A stretch of DNA of 64,000 nucleotides from Chromohalobacter marismortui (GTDB taxonomy: Bacteria; Pseudomonadota; Gammaproteobacteria; Pseudomonadales; Halomonadaceae): positions 1 through 64,000 of the forward strand of contig NZ_SOBR01000004.1 in the NCBI RefSeq assembly GCF_004364315.1, read 5' to 3'. A program made the position numbers and the translations under genes. Below, piece by piece: positions 8,324 through 17,331 of this stretch. The notes under the pieces were generated by a model. That model did no database searches. It was not told where the DNA came from and was given only the letters and a program-made list of their open reading frames with translations. Numbering within the stretch: position 1 is the first letter of the stretch; each line of letters begins with the position of its first letter.

Positions 8324-10375
8324 ATGTCACGCAACCCCTTGCTCGAATCGCATGTTCTGCCACCGTTCGATGACATCCAGCCCGAGCATGTAGTGCCGGC
8401 CATCGAGCAGCTTCTGGCAGAGAATCGCCGTGACATCGAGGCCCTCGCCAATCAGTCGCAGATCAGTTGGGAGCGCCTCGCAGCGCCGCTCGAGGCACTC
8501 AACGACCGCCTCTCGCAGGCGTGGTCGCCGGTCTCGCACCTCAACGCCACCATGAACAACGAGGCGCTGCGCGAGGCGTATCAGGCCTGTCTCGCCATGC
8601 TGTCCGACTACAGCACTTGGCTGGGCCAACACCAAGGCCTCTTCGACGCATTCACGCGGCTGAAAGAAAGCGACGAGTACGCCCGCCTCGAGGAAGGTCA
8701 GCAGCGCTCCATCGACAACACCCTGCGTGACTTTCGCCTCGCCGGGGTCGATCTACCCGAGGACAAGAAGCGCCGCTACGGCGAGATTCAAGCGCGCCTG
8801 TCGGAACTGGCCAACACCTTCTCCAACCATGTGCTCGACGCCACCCAGGCGTGGCACAAGGACCTGACCGACGACACGCGCCTGACCGGTCTGCCGGAAA
8901 GCGCACTGGCCACGCTCAAGGCCAACGCCGAGGCCAAGGACGTCGAGGGATACCGCATCACGCTCGACTTCCCCAGCTTTTATCCAGTGCTTTCCTTCGC
9001 CGACGACCGCGCGCTACGCGAAGAAGTCTATACCGCCTTCGTCACCCGTGCCTCGGACCAGGGCCCGCAGGCCGGCCGCTTCGACAACGCCCCGATCATC
9101 GAGGAAACGCTGCGCCTACGCCGCGAACTGGCCGAACTGCTCGGCTTCGCCACCTATGCCGACTATTCGCTGGCCACCAAGATGGCCGACTCGCCCCAGC
9201 AGGTACTGGGCTTCCTCGGTGACCTGGCCGATCGTGCGCACCCCCAGGCCCAGCGCGAATTCAACGAGCTGGAGGCCTTCGCCCGCGAATCGCTGGGACT
9301 CGAGACGCTCATGCCGTGGGACATCGGCTACGCCAGCGAGAAGCTGCGCGAGGCACGCTATGCCATCTCGCAAGAACAGCTGCGCCCCTACTTCCCCGCC
9401 CCCAGAGTGATCGAAGGGTTGTTCCAGGTCACCGGCACCCTGTACGGCATCGACTTCGCTGAGCGTGACGACGTGCCGCTTTATCACCCGGACGTGCGCT
9501 ATTTCGAGATCCTCGACGGCGACACGCCCATCGCCGGCTTCTACCTCGACCTGTACGCCCGTGAAGGCAAGCGTGGCGGTGCCTGGATGGACGAATGCCG
9601 TGTGCGTCGCACCCGCGAGGACGGCAGCTTGCAGCTGCCCGTCGCCTACCTGACCTGCAACTTCACGCGCCCCGTGGGCGGCAAGCCGGCGCTGCTCACC
9701 CATGATGAAGTACTGACGCTGTTCCACGAGTTCGGCCACGGTCTGCATCACATGCTGACGCGACAGACCGTCGCCGATGTCTCCGGCATCAACGGCGTCG
9801 CCTGGGACGCGGTCGAATTGCCCAGCCAGTTCATGGAAAACTTCTGCTGGGAGCGCGAGGGGCTGGACATGATCGCCGCCCATGTGGATACCGGTGAAAA
9901 ACTGCCCGACGCCCTGCTCGACAAGCTGCAGGCCGCACGCAACTTCCAGTCGGCCATGGGCATGATGCGCCAGCTCGAACTATCCCTGTTCGACTTCCGC
10001 CTGCATCATGAATTCGACACCCCTGATGCCAGCGACGTCCAGGCCCTGCTCGACGACGTGCGCGACAAGACCTCCGTCACGCCGCGCGTCGACTTCAATC
10101 GTTTCCAGAATGGCTTCGGGCACATCTTCGCCGGTGGTTATGCGGCGGGCTATTACAGCTACAAATGGGCCGAAGTCCTGTCGGCGGATGCTTACAGCGC
10201 CTTCGAAGACGCCGGCATCTTCGACACGGCGACGGGCCAGCGTTTCCGCCAGGAAATTCTCGAGCGTGGTGGCTCGCGCGATGCCGCCGTCTTGTTCGAA
10301 GCCTTTCGTGGCCGTGCACCCAGCATCGAACCGCTACTGCGCCACTCCGGCATCGAGAGCGCCGAAGCGGCCTGA
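8324..10375 (+). CDS. prlC: Oligopeptidase A (M3 zinc metallopeptidase)
   Basis: Predicted 683-residue cytoplasmic thimet-family peptidase that degrades short peptides, including cleaved signal peptides. The zinc motif HEFGH is at residues 468-472. Length is close to E. coli PrlC (680). The ATG at 8324 follows a good GAGGTG site and gives the MSRNPLLE start expected of the family; an upstream in-frame ATG at 8291 lacks this. The gene is followed after about 70 bp by a YheV-type gene on the same strand. Confidence 0.95.
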   Translation: MSRNPLLESHVLPPFDDIQPEHVVPAIEQLLAENRRDIEALANQSQISWERLAAPLEALNDRLSQAWSPVSHLNATMNNEALREAYQACLAMLSDYSTWLGQHQGLFDAFTRLKESDEYARLEEGQQRSIDNTLRDFRLAGVDLPEDKKRRYGEIQARLSELANTFSNHVLDATQAWHKDLTDDTRLTGLPESALATLKANAEAKDVEGYRITLDFPSFYPVLSFADDRALREEVYTAFVTRASDQGPQAGRFDNAPIIEETLRLRRELAELLGFATYADYSLATKMADSPQQVLGFLGDLADRAHPQAQREFNELEAFARESLGLETLMPWDIGYASEKLREARYAISQEQLRPYFPAPRVIEGLFQVTGTLYGIDFAERDDVPLYHPDVRYFEILDGDTPIAGFYLDLYAREGKRGGAWMDECRVRRTREDGSLQLPVAYLTCNFTRPVGGKPALLTHDEVLTLFHEFGHGLHHMLTRQTVADVSGINGVAWDAVELPSQFMENFCWEREGLDMIAAHVDTGEKLPDALLDKLQAARNFQSAMGMMRQLELSLFDFRLHHEFDTPDASDVQALLDDVRDKTSVTPRVDFNRFQNGFGHIFAGGYAAGYYSYKWAEVLSADAYSAFEDAGIFDTATGQRFRQEILERGGSRDAAVLFEAFRGRAPSIEPLLRHSGIESAEAA

Positions 10376-10401
10376 CAGCGCGCGTTCAAGCCCAACTTTC
10401 G

Positions 10402-10421
10402 ACCGGGCCGTGCGGCCCGGT
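10402..10421 (+). terminator. Hairpin between prlC and the YheV-type gene
   Basis: ACCGGGCC-GTGC-GGCCCGGT is a perfect 8-bp GC-rich stem with a 4-nt loop, 27 bp after the prlC stop codon. The downstream side has only a short T-rich tail, so it may be a weak terminator or an mRNA-stabilising stem. Confidence 0.5.
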
Positions 10422-10444
10422 TGCCGTTTCAAGAGGAGTGCGTG

Positions 10445-10705
10445 ATGACGGCGACCCCCAAGCGTTTCATTGCCGGCGCCATCTGCCCGCGTTGCGCGGC
10501 CATGGACCGCATCCGTGCCTGGGAGCAGAACGGCATTCGCTACCGCGAGTGCGTATCCTGCGATTACTTGGAACAGCTGGCGATCGACGAAAACGGCTTC
10601 GCCACGGACCTCCCCACGCGCGTCAATCAACCGCGCGAGGAAGACACCTCGGACGACATCCAGACCGTACGTCTGGTCGATCCGAGTGACGGCAAGACGC
10701 ACTGA
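10445..10705 (+). CDS. YheV-family zinc-ribbon protein
   Basis: Predicted 86-residue protein with a four-cysteine zinc ribbon (CPRC near residue 15 and CVSC near residue 40) and an acidic, probably disordered C-terminus. It matches the YheV (DUF2387) family of putative metal-binding proteins, whose gene commonly follows prlC. The function is unknown. The ATG at 10445 has an AAGAGGAG site; an upstream ATG at 10421 is less likely. Confidence 0.85.
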   Translation: MTATPKRFIAGAICPRCAAMDRIRAWEQNGIRYRECVSCDYLEQLAIDENGFATDLPTRVNQPREEDTSDDIQTVRLVDPSDGKTH

Positions 10706-10735
10706 CTCGAGTCGCGTTGCACCGCCATGCAATGG

Positions 10736-10761
10736 AAAAGGCTCCCGGTCGGGAGCCTTTT
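10736..10761. terminator. Bidirectional intrinsic terminator
   Basis: AAAAGGCTCCC-GGTC-GGGAGCCTTTT is a perfect 11-bp inverted repeat with A-run and T-run flanks. It sits between the convergent YheV-type gene and sodC and should stop transcription from both sides. Confidence 0.9.
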
Positions 10762-10787
10762 CGCGTCATGCCATCAAGGCGGCGCCT

Positions 10788-11318
10788 TTACTGGGACCAG
10801 GTACCACAGGCGACACGCTTGCCGCCGCCCCCCAGCTTGGGCTCATCGCTGTAATTGTCACCGCCGGCGTGCACCATCAACGCCCGGCCCTCGAGATCGG
10901 ATACCTCCAGCCGTGGCGCCAGCACCGGGGTCGTGGCATTGCCATCCTTGTCGACCATCAACACTGGCAGATCACCGAGATGTCCATCGCCGTAGGGGCC
11001 CTGATGCGTGCCGGTGTTCTCGGGGTCGTAGTGACCACCGGCGGCACCGCCCGGCACCGTTTCCCCGCCTTGCTTAGAGGGCTGGCAGCTCGGGTTCATG
11101 TGCACGTGAAAGCCGTGCATGCCGGGGTCGAGGCCCGCCAGGTCCGGCGTCAACAACAGCCCGTACTCGGTGTCCTCGAGCATGACGCTGCCGACGCTGT
11201 CGCCGGTGCCTTGTGCATTGACCTGATGCAGTTCGATAGCGTGTTGCGCCGCCTGGGCACTACCCAGCATCAGCAGGACGCCCCCGATACCGAGTGCCAT
11301 CTGCGAGATACGTAGCAT
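10788..11318 (-). CDS. sodC: Periplasmic Cu/Zn superoxide dismutase
   Basis: Predicted 176-residue enzyme converting superoxide to oxygen and hydrogen peroxide. A signal peptide covers residues 1-23, with cleavage probably after AQA. Metal-binding motifs are GFHVH, GGHYDP, the GDLP loop, and ALMVHAGGDNYSD. The C-terminal GGGGKRVACG holds the disulphide cysteine that pairs with the one in NPSC. All copper and zinc ligands appear present. It is a single gene bounded by the terminator at 10736-10761. Confidence 0.95.
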   Translation of the reverse strand: MLRISQMALGIGGVLLMLGSAQAAQHAIELHQVNAQGTGDSVGSVMLEDTEYGLLLTPDLAGLDPGMHGFHVHMNPSCQPSKQGGETVPGGAAGGHYDPENTGTHQGPYGDGHLGDLPVLMVDKDGNATTPVLAPRLEVSDLEGRALMVHAGGDNYSDEPKLGGGGKRVACGTWSQ

Positions 11319-11390
11319 GCCTTTCTCCTGTCCATGAGTGAGACGTCTACGTGTGTCAGGCTAGACGACAGCCACGAACGGCGCCATGAC

Positions 11391-12239
11391 TCAAGTATCG
11401 CAGCGCAGGTTGTCGAGCACCCGCAGCGCCGGCGTCGCCTGGTTCAGGGTATAGAAGTGAAGCCCCGGCGCGCCGCCATCGAGCAGGCGCTGACACAGGT
11501 TCGACACGACCTCCTCACCGAATGCCTGGATGCTCTCGCTATCGTCACCGTAGGCTTCGAGCTGTTTGCGGATCCAGCGCGGAATGTCCGCCCCGCAGGC
11601 GTCGGAAAAGCGCGCCAGCTTGGTGTAATTGCTGATCGGCATGATCCCCGGCACGATCGGCGCCTCGACTCCCAGCGCACGGGCTCGCTCGAGGAAATGG
11701 AAGTAAGCGTCGGCGCTGAAGAAATACTGGGTAATCGCGATATCCGCGCCGGCCTGCATCTTGCGCACGAAATTCTGCAGGTCATGCTCGTAGCTGGGCG
11801 CCTGGGGGTGCATCTCGGGATACGCCGCCACCGCGATCTGGAAATGATCGCCGGTTTCCTCGCGGATGAACTCGACCAGCTCGTTGGCGTAACGCAGCTC
11901 GCCCATGCCGCCCATACCCGAGGGCAGGTCGCCGCGCAGCGCGACCAGGTTGGTGATCCCCGCCTCGCGGAAACCCGCCAGACGCTCGCGCAACTCGCCC
12001 TTGTCGCTGCCGATGCAAGACAGGTGCGGCGCAGTGTCGATGCCGCACTGACGTACCGTCTGCACGGTCTCGAAGGTTCGCGCCTGCGTGGAACCACCAG
12101 CACCGTAGGTCACCGAAAAGAAACGCGGACGCCGCTCGGCCAGCGTGTCGCGCACGCCTTTCAGCTTTTCCCGCCCGGCGTCCGTATTAGGCGGAAAGAA
12201 TTCAAAGCTGATGCCCAGCGGATGTTCGCGCGTACTCAT
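11391..12239 (-). CDS. metF: 5,10-methylenetetrahydrofolate reductase
   Basis: Predicted 282-residue FAD TIM-barrel enzyme making 5-methyl-THF for methionine synthesis. Diagnostic segments are ISFEFFPP near the N-terminus (catalytic Glu in FEFFPP) and SVTYGAGGST. Length fits E. coli MetF (296). I chose the ATG at 12239, preceded by an AGAGGG site; in-frame ATGs at 12257 and 12284 would only add a tail of arginine-rich residues. metK, which uses the methionine made, is 10 kb away and not linked. Confidence 0.95.
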   Translation of the reverse strand: MSTREHPLGISFEFFPPNTDAGREKLKGVRDTLAERRPRFFSVTYGAGGSTQARTFETVQTVRQCGIDTAPHLSCIGSDKGELRERLAGFREAGITNLVALRGDLPSGMGGMGELRYANELVEFIREETGDHFQIAVAAYPEMHPQAPSYEHDLQNFVRKMQAGADIAITQYFFSADAYFHFLERARALGVEAPIVPGIMPISNYTKLARFSDACGADIPRWIRKQLEAYGDDSESIQAFGEEVVSNLCQRLLDGGAPGLHFYTLNQATPALRVLDNLRCDT

Positions 12240-12391
12240 CGATGCAGCCCTCTTCATGACATGGCGCGACCGACAACGGGTCACGTTCGTATTCGATGCC
12301 GTGCATTCTGCCGATCCCTATCCGCGCTGACCAATGAAAGTTTCGCGGCTTGGCATTAATCCAGGTCATAGCGCCGCGGATACCGCTTGGC

Positions 12392-13363
12392 TCAGGGATG
12401 GGGAGTCGATGTCACCTGGCAATCGCCGCCGGTCAGGCACGCCTCGCCCTCGACCTGCAAGGTCGCGTGACTGATTCCGAAACGCTCGTGCAGGCATGCA
12501 TAGGCGGCCTTGAGCATCACCGGATGCGACATGTCATCGCGCACCACCAGATGCAGGCTGAGCAGCGGATCCTGCGGCGTCAGCCCCCAGACATGCAGGT
12601 CATGCACGCTCACCACCCCCTCGATGTCCTCCAGGGCCGCACGAATGCCGTCGATATCGGTCCCCTCCGGGGTGCCTTCGAGCAGGGTGTGGCCCGAGCG
12701 CCGAACGATCTTCCAGGCCCCGCGCAGAATCAACGCCGCCGCGAGCATCGACAGCAGCGGATCGATCGGCATCCACCCGGTCGCCATGATGACCAGTGAG
12801 GCCACGATGGCTGCCACCGAGCCCAGCAGATCGCCCATGACATGCAGCAACGCCCCGCGCAGATTGAGGTTCTCATGGTCGCCGCCATGCAGGATCTTGA
12901 AGACCACCACATTGATCAGCAGTCCCAGCACCGCGATGGCCAGCATCGGGGTCGCCATGACCTCCACCGGCTGAAAGAAGCGCTGCACGGCAGCGATCAG
13001 GATCCACACCGCGATCCCCAGCAACGTCAGCCCGTTGATGAAGGCCGCCAGCACCTGAAAACGCTGGTAGCCAAAGGTGCGCCGCTTGTCCGGGGCCTTG
13101 TCGCCCATGTAGAAGGCGAACAACGCCAGCCCCAGTGAAAAGCTGTCGCTGAACATGTGTCCGGCGTCGGCCAGCAATGCCAGCGAGCCCGAAACCCAGC
13201 CGCCGATGGCCTCCGCAATCATGAAACCGGCGGTCAAGTACATGGCGAGCTTGACGCGCTTGGCGCTGTCGGCGGTGACCGTCGGCGCGTGCTCGTGGTG
13301 ATGGTCGTGGTCGTGGTCGTGGTCATGCGCCGCATGCTCGTGACCGGAAGACGAATGTCCCAT
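12392..13363 (-). CDS. CDF-family divalent metal cation exporter
   Basis: Predicted 323-residue cation diffusion facilitator with six TM helices and a C-terminal cytoplasmic domain, likely exporting Zn2+ in exchange for protons. The N-terminal tail (residues 3-27) is very His/Asp-rich with alternating H and D, typical of zinc exporters such as ZitB. TM2 holds LADAGHMFSD, which carries the HxxxD site, and TM5 carries a second conserved His/Asp pair. The start is uncertain: ATGs at 13372 and 13363 share a GAGAGG site, and the latter has the better spacing. Confidence 0.9.
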   Translation of the reverse strand: MGHSSSGHEHAAHDHDHDHDHHHEHAPTVTADSAKRVKLAMYLTAGFMIAEAIGGWVSGSLALLADAGHMFSDSFSLGLALFAFYMGDKAPDKRRTFGYQRFQVLAAFINGLTLLGIAVWILIAAVQRFFQPVEVMATPMLAIAVLGLLINVVVFKILHGGDHENLNLRGALLHVMGDLLGSVAAIVASLVIMATGWMPIDPLLSMLAAALILRGAWKIVRRSGHTLLEGTPEGTDIDGIRAALEDIEGVVSVHDLHVWGLTPQDPLLSLHLVVRDDMSHPVMLKAAYACLHERFGISHATLQVEGEACLTGGDCQVTSTPHP

Positions 13364-13421
13364 TAGCGTCATGCCTCTCGGTGACTTTTCTCCAGTGTAA
13401 TGTCTGGAGTGGACTTCAGGG

Positions 13422-14318
13422 TCAATCGTCGGAAACCGAGATACGCCGCGGTGAACGCAACCAGCCACTCCCGATCAGCATGCCCAGCGTGATCAGGGCC
13501 GCGGCCAGCACCAGCCAAAGAGTGGCGGTGGCGTAGCCGGTCGCGATCAGCACCAGCGTCGAGAGCAATGGCGTAAAGTAGGCCAACAGTCCCAACAAAC
13601 GCAGATCGCCGTGCTTGACGCCCACATCCCAGGTGAAAAAAGCGCTTCCCACCGGACCGAGCCCCAGGCCGACCACCCCCAACCAGCCGATGCCATGCGG
13701 CCACCGCGTGGGCTCGAACAACCAGTGGCATAACGCCGCCAGCACCGCCGTCACCAGGCAGAAGCCGCCCACGGCCGCCGTGGGGACGGCGCGATTGGCA
13801 CGCGACAGCACCGAATAACCGCTCCACAGGAAGGCACAGGCAAACGCCGCGACATAGCCCAGGGTACTGCCCGCAGCACTGACATCGCCGCCTACCAGCA
13901 AGGCCGCGCCCACAAACCCCAGCAATGCCCCCACGATATGGCGCACGCGCAGACGCTCGCCCGGCAGCAACGCCACGAACAACACGATCAACAGCGGCCA
14001 CAGGTAGCTGATCAGCCCCGCGTTAGCCGGAGGCGCGTTCTGCTGGGCCACGAAGTACAACGCGTGATAACCGAACAGCCCACCCACGCCCAGCGCCCAG
14101 ACACGCGGTGGCTGGCGCAGGGGCGCGCGCAGCGATTCGCCGCGCACGCGCAGCCACACCACAAAGCACAGGAATGCCAGGCCGAAGGCCAGCGCGGTGA
14201 GCAGAAACGGCGGCACCGGCCCCGCCAATTGCGTCAACGCCGCCAGCAATGCCCAGTTGAGTACCGTCGTGGCACCGATCCAGGTGGCACGGCGAGACGC
14301 GGACCCCTCGAGTGACAT
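13422..14318 (-). CDS. EamA/DMT-family transporter
   Basis: Predicted 298-residue inner-membrane protein with about ten TM helices in two EamA repeats. It somewhat resembles the YddG branch of aromatic amino acid exporters (GGLFGYHALYFVAQQNAPP). Substrate and direction are unknown. The ATG at 14318 has a strong AGGGGAG site. It is leftward, upstream of the CDF gene with a 58-bp gap. Confidence 0.85.
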   Translation of the reverse strand: MSLEGSASRRATWIGATTVLNWALLAALTQLAGPVPPFLLTALAFGLAFLCFVVWLRVRGESLRAPLRQPPRVWALGVGGLFGYHALYFVAQQNAPPANAGLISYLWPLLIVLFVALLPGERLRVRHIVGALLGFVGAALLVGGDVSAAGSTLGYVAAFACAFLWSGYSVLSRANRAVPTAAVGGFCLVTAVLAALCHWLFEPTRWPHGIGWLGVVGLGLGPVGSAFFTWDVGVKHGDLRLLGLLAYFTPLLSTLVLIATGYATATLWLVLAAALITLGMLIGSGWLRSPRRISVSDD

Positions 14319-14616
14319 GTCGACTCCCCTTGCAGATACGAACGTTCGCTCAGCCTGCCATGTGCGCGGCCCGCAAACTTGTCGAATCCTGACCCGAGGA
14401 CGTCCGCATCAGGGGCATTACAAGCGCATCAAGGACAGGTCACAGCGAGGTTTTGCCATGGGTGGCAAAAAGTAGTGCCCAAGGACGGGGTTACAGCCCC
14501 CTCGCGCAGAACCGTCACCCATAAGCAAGCGGCCTACACGCATGCTGGATCCTGCCAGGACTGCCCAACAAGGCGCATAACGGGCATCATGGGCGCTTCA
14601 CCATCAGGAATGCCGC
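14319..14616. other. Structured intergenic region before the AEC transporter gene
   Basis: This 298-bp divergent gap has no plausible gene. It contains the inverted repeat TTTTGCC-ATGGGT-GGCAAAA (14451-14470), a small GGGG-TTACAG-CCCC hairpin (14487-14500), and several AGGA/GGA triplets on the + strand. It probably holds promoters for both flanking transporter genes. Confidence 0.4.
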
Positions 14617-15546
14617 ATGTCTCACGTCGACCTTTCCCAACCGCTGTGGATGCTGCTGATCTTCGTGGCGCTAGGCTGGCTCTGCGCGCGCCGACTGGCC
14701 ATCGATCCACGCCCCATCGCGACGTTACTGATCTACCTCATCGCGCCGCTGACGTTCTTTCGCGGGCTCTATCTGGGCGAACCTTCGCTTGCCTTGATCG
14801 GCCTGACGGCGGGCATGTTCGCCCTGGCCAGTCTCCTGTGCCTGGTGACCCATGCCCTCGTGCGGCGTACTTTCCCCCCACAGGAAGCCGCGTTGCTGGC
14901 GTTTTCCGCGGGCACCGGCAACACCGGCTATTTTGGACTGCCGCTGGCCATGGCGTTGCTGCCGCCAGAAGGCGTCGCGGCCTATCTGTTCTGCCTGCTG
15001 GGAATCACGCTCTTCGAATTCAGCGTAGGCTTTTACATCAGCGCCCGGGGCCGATTCTCGGTCCGCGAGAGCCTGGGCAAGATCGTTCGCTTGCCATTGC
15101 TCTATGCCTTCATGACCGCCCTGCTTGCCTATCATTTGCCGTGGCCGGTGCCCGACGCGGTGATCGAAGGACTCGACTACTTTCGCGCCAGCTATACCGT
15201 ACTCGGCATGATGATCATCGGCATGACACTGGGCGGCGTCTCGCTGCGCGCGTTCGATGCCCGCTTTCTCGCCGCCAGCATCGCCGCGCGCTACGTGATG
15301 TGGCCGCTGGTGATGCTCGGCCTGGTGCTCGGCCTGCAGGCGACGACAGGGCTCTCGACGACGATGACCGGCGTGCTGCTGTTGCTGGGGGTGGTGCCCA
15401 TGGCGGCTAATGTCGTGGTCATCGCCATGGAGCTGAACATCCGCCCCGCCAAGGGCGCCATCGCCGTTCTCGTGACGACCGTGGGCGCGCCGCTGGTGAT
15501 TCCGCCCTACCTCGACATGCTGTGGCGGCTCGCGGGCCTCGACTAG
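14617..15546 (+). CDS. AEC-family transporter
   Basis: Predicted 309-residue inner-membrane protein of the auxin efflux carrier family, with about ten TM helices and the inverted-repeat layout of the fold. The segment FSAGTGNTGYFGLPLAMALLP is characteristic: the Asn-rich crossover followed by a Pro-containing helix. The substrate is unknown; bacterial members move malate and other small carboxylates. The ATG at 14617 has an AGGAA site. It ends 4 bp into the convergent AraC-type gene. Confidence 0.87.
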   Translation: MSHVDLSQPLWMLLIFVALGWLCARRLAIDPRPIATLLIYLIAPLTFFRGLYLGEPSLALIGLTAGMFALASLLCLVTHALVRRTFPPQEAALLAFSAGTGNTGYFGLPLAMALLPPEGVAAYLFCLLGITLFEFSVGFYISARGRFSVRESLGKIVRLPLLYAFMTALLAYHLPWPVPDAVIEGLDYFRASYTVLGMMIIGMTLGGVSLRAFDARFLAASIAARYVMWPLVMLGLVLGLQATTGLSTTMTGVLLLLGVVPMAANVVVIAMELNIRPAKGAIAVLVTTVGAPLVIPPYLDMLWRLAGLD

Positions 15547-16265
15547 ACACCGGACGGCTGACGTTGCCGCCACTGGCGCGGCGACAGCGCATGACGGGCG
15601 CGGAAGGCACGCGAAAAATGCGCGCTGTCGTGAAACCCGCAAGCTTGTGCAATCTCGGTGAGGGGGCGGCGGGTATTCTGCATCAGCGTGCAGGCACGTT
15701 GAAGGCGACGCTCGATCAGCCAGGCGTGCGGCGAGGTCCCGGTCAGGATACGAAAACGCCGTGCGAACGCTGCCTCCGCCATGTGGCAGCGCGCCGCCCA
15801 GTCACGCACACGCCAAGGTGCCGCCAGATCCGCCTCGACCGCCGGCAGCAAATGCAACAAGCGTAAGCGCGGCTCGGTATGCGTGGTGTGGCCCACGTCG
15901 AGCAGCGCATGCAGTCGCCTCGCCAGGGCATCGGGACGCACGCCGACGAGTGCCGAGACATCCGCACGCAGCGTCGGCGGCAAACGGCGCGACGTGACAT
16001 CGCCAAGCCCCGCCGCCTCGCACCACGCGACGGGGAGGTCGAGCACCAGCGTGCGGTTGTGGTCCGGCGCCAGATAGTGATGCTCGCTACCGCTGGCGAT
16101 GGTGACAAGCCGCCCCGCCTTCACGTGCGCGCCGCGTCCGCCCGCTTCCAGCTCGACAACGCCCTCGAGTCCGATCAGCCACTGATGGAAGCCATGGCGA
16201 TCGGTCAGCACCCGGTCCGGGTAGCGACGTGTCTCGGCGGTGGGCAGCAAACATTCATTCGACAT
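15543..16265 (-). CDS. AraC-family regulator with cupin-like sensor
   Basis: Predicted 240-residue transcription factor. Residues 1-130 look like a cupin ligand domain (HHYLAPDHNRTLVLDLP). Residues 140-235 are the double helix-turn-helix, ending with the family signature (EIAQACGFHDSAHFSRAFR). It is the last gene of a leftward set after azlD (14-bp gap) and converges on the AEC gene. It may regulate either the azl genes or the AEC transporter. Confidence 0.87.
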   Translation of the reverse strand: MSNECLLPTAETRRYPDRVLTDRHGFHQWLIGLEGVVELEAGGRGAHVKAGRLVTIASGSEHHYLAPDHNRTLVLDLPVAWCEAAGLGDVTSRRLPPTLRADVSALVGVRPDALARRLHALLDVGHTTHTEPRLRLLHLLPAVEADLAAPWRVRDWAARCHMAEAAFARRFRILTGTSPHAWLIERRLQRACTLMQNTRRPLTEIAQACGFHDSAHFSRAFRARHALSPRQWRQRQPSGV

Positions 16266-16279
16266 GGCAGCGGCTCATC

Positions 16280-16606
16280 TCAATCGGCCAGGGCCCAGCC
16301 GGCCACGCCATAGACGCCGGCACCCAGCAACGTGGCCAGCCCTACGTTAGGCGTCAAACGCTGCACCAGCAACACCGCCGCCGTGCCCAACGCCAAGCGT
16401 AGCCCGCCACGCCAGTGCGGCGCCTGCCACCATAGATCGCCCATCGAGAGGACGATCAACGCCGCGATGGCGGCAAGCCCCAGCGCCCCGAGAAAGCGGC
16501 TCAGCCAGCCATCACCTCGCGCCAGACGCGTCCCGGAAAGCAGCGGCAGATAGCGTATTAGAAACGTGCCCACTCCCGCCGCAATCACGACACCCCACCC
16601 TGTCAT
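16280..16606 (-). CDS. azlD: AzlD-family amino acid export subunit
   Basis: Predicted 108-residue membrane protein with about four TM helices, the small subunit of the AzlCD branched-chain amino acid exporter. The N-terminus (GTFLIRYLPLL) fits the family. The start overlaps the azlC stop by 4 bp, indicating translational coupling. Confidence 0.88.
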   Translation of the reverse strand: MTGWGVVIAAGVGTFLIRYLPLLSGTRLARGDGWLSRFLGALGLAAIAALIVLSMGDLWWQAPHWRGGLRLALGTAAVLLVQRLTPNVGLATLLGAGVYGVAGWALAD

Positions 16607-17331
16607 GTCGTCGCCTCCTGAGAGTATTCGCTACGCGGGCGGCGGCTACCCACCGCAGCCCCCGTCAGCATGCCGACCAGCATGGCCACATGCCCCGGCC
16701 ACCACAGCATTCCCAATAGCGTGGCGCCGGCTGCCGCCACCACCACCGGCCATCGCGCACGGCGCCATGCCTGCGCCAGCAAGGCCAAAAACAACGCCGG
16801 GAGCACGAAGTCAAGCGCCTGCGCCACGTAGCCGCCATCGCTTGCCCATCCCGCCCCGACACCGGCCCCCAGTGCCGTACCGCCGGCCCAGGCCAGATAA
16901 GCGCCCGCGGCGAGTCCGAGACACCAGGCGGGGGCAAGAGGCCGGGACGCCCCTTTCGCCATCGCCGTCGCGAAGACCTCGTCGGTCAGCCCGAAGGCCA
17001 GCCAGGGCGCCAAACGACGCGGCAGCGACGTCAGCCGCATGGCCAATGCCGGTCCATAGAACAAGTGGCGTAGATTCATCATCAGCACCGCCGACAACAC
17101 CGTGAGACCGCCACTGCCTGCGGCCAGCATCGCCACCATCACGAACTGGCTGGCACCGGCGAAGACCAGCAGCGAAATCGCCACCGCCTGCCACGGCGAC
17201 AATCCCGCCTGCACGCTGATCACCCCGAACGAAAACGCAATCGGGGCATACCCCATCGCCAGCGACACGCTGTCACCCAGGCCGCGCCGGCCCGACTGCC
17301 ACGCCGAGACCGCTACCGTCTCATCGCTCAT
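16603..17331 (-). CDS. azlC: AzlC-family branched-chain amino acid exporter
   Basis: Predicted 242-residue inner-membrane protein. It carries the AzlC pattern MGYAPIAFSFGVIS near the N-terminus and FAGASQFVMVAML in TM3. With AzlD it likely exports branched-chain amino acids or analogues. It overlaps both the XRE-cupin gene before it and azlD after it by 4 bp. Confidence 0.9.
   Translation of the reverse strand: MSDETVAVSAWQSGRRGLGDSVSLAMGYAPIAFSFGVISVQAGLSPWQAVAISLLVFAGASQFVMVAMLAAGSGGLTVLSAVLMMNLRHLFYGPALAMRLTSLPRRLAPWLAFGLTDEVFATAMAKGASRPLAPAWCLGLAAGAYLAWAGGTALGAGVGAGWASDGGYVAQALDFVLPALFLALLAQAWRRARWPVVVAAAGATLLGMLWWPGHVAMLVGMLTGAAVGSRRPRSEYSQEATT

Noticed and set aside
11341-11348. AGACGTCT, a perfect MetJ-box octamer
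   Set aside because: MetJ sites are tandem arrays before met genes. This single octamer lies downstream of metF and upstream of sodC, and MetJ is not expected in this lineage. An 8-bp match by chance is likely.
12240-12391. Possible riboswitch before metF
   Set aside because: No conserved SAM- or methionine-related core could be seen in this 152-bp gap, and the gene before it is on the same strand, so read-through is as likely.
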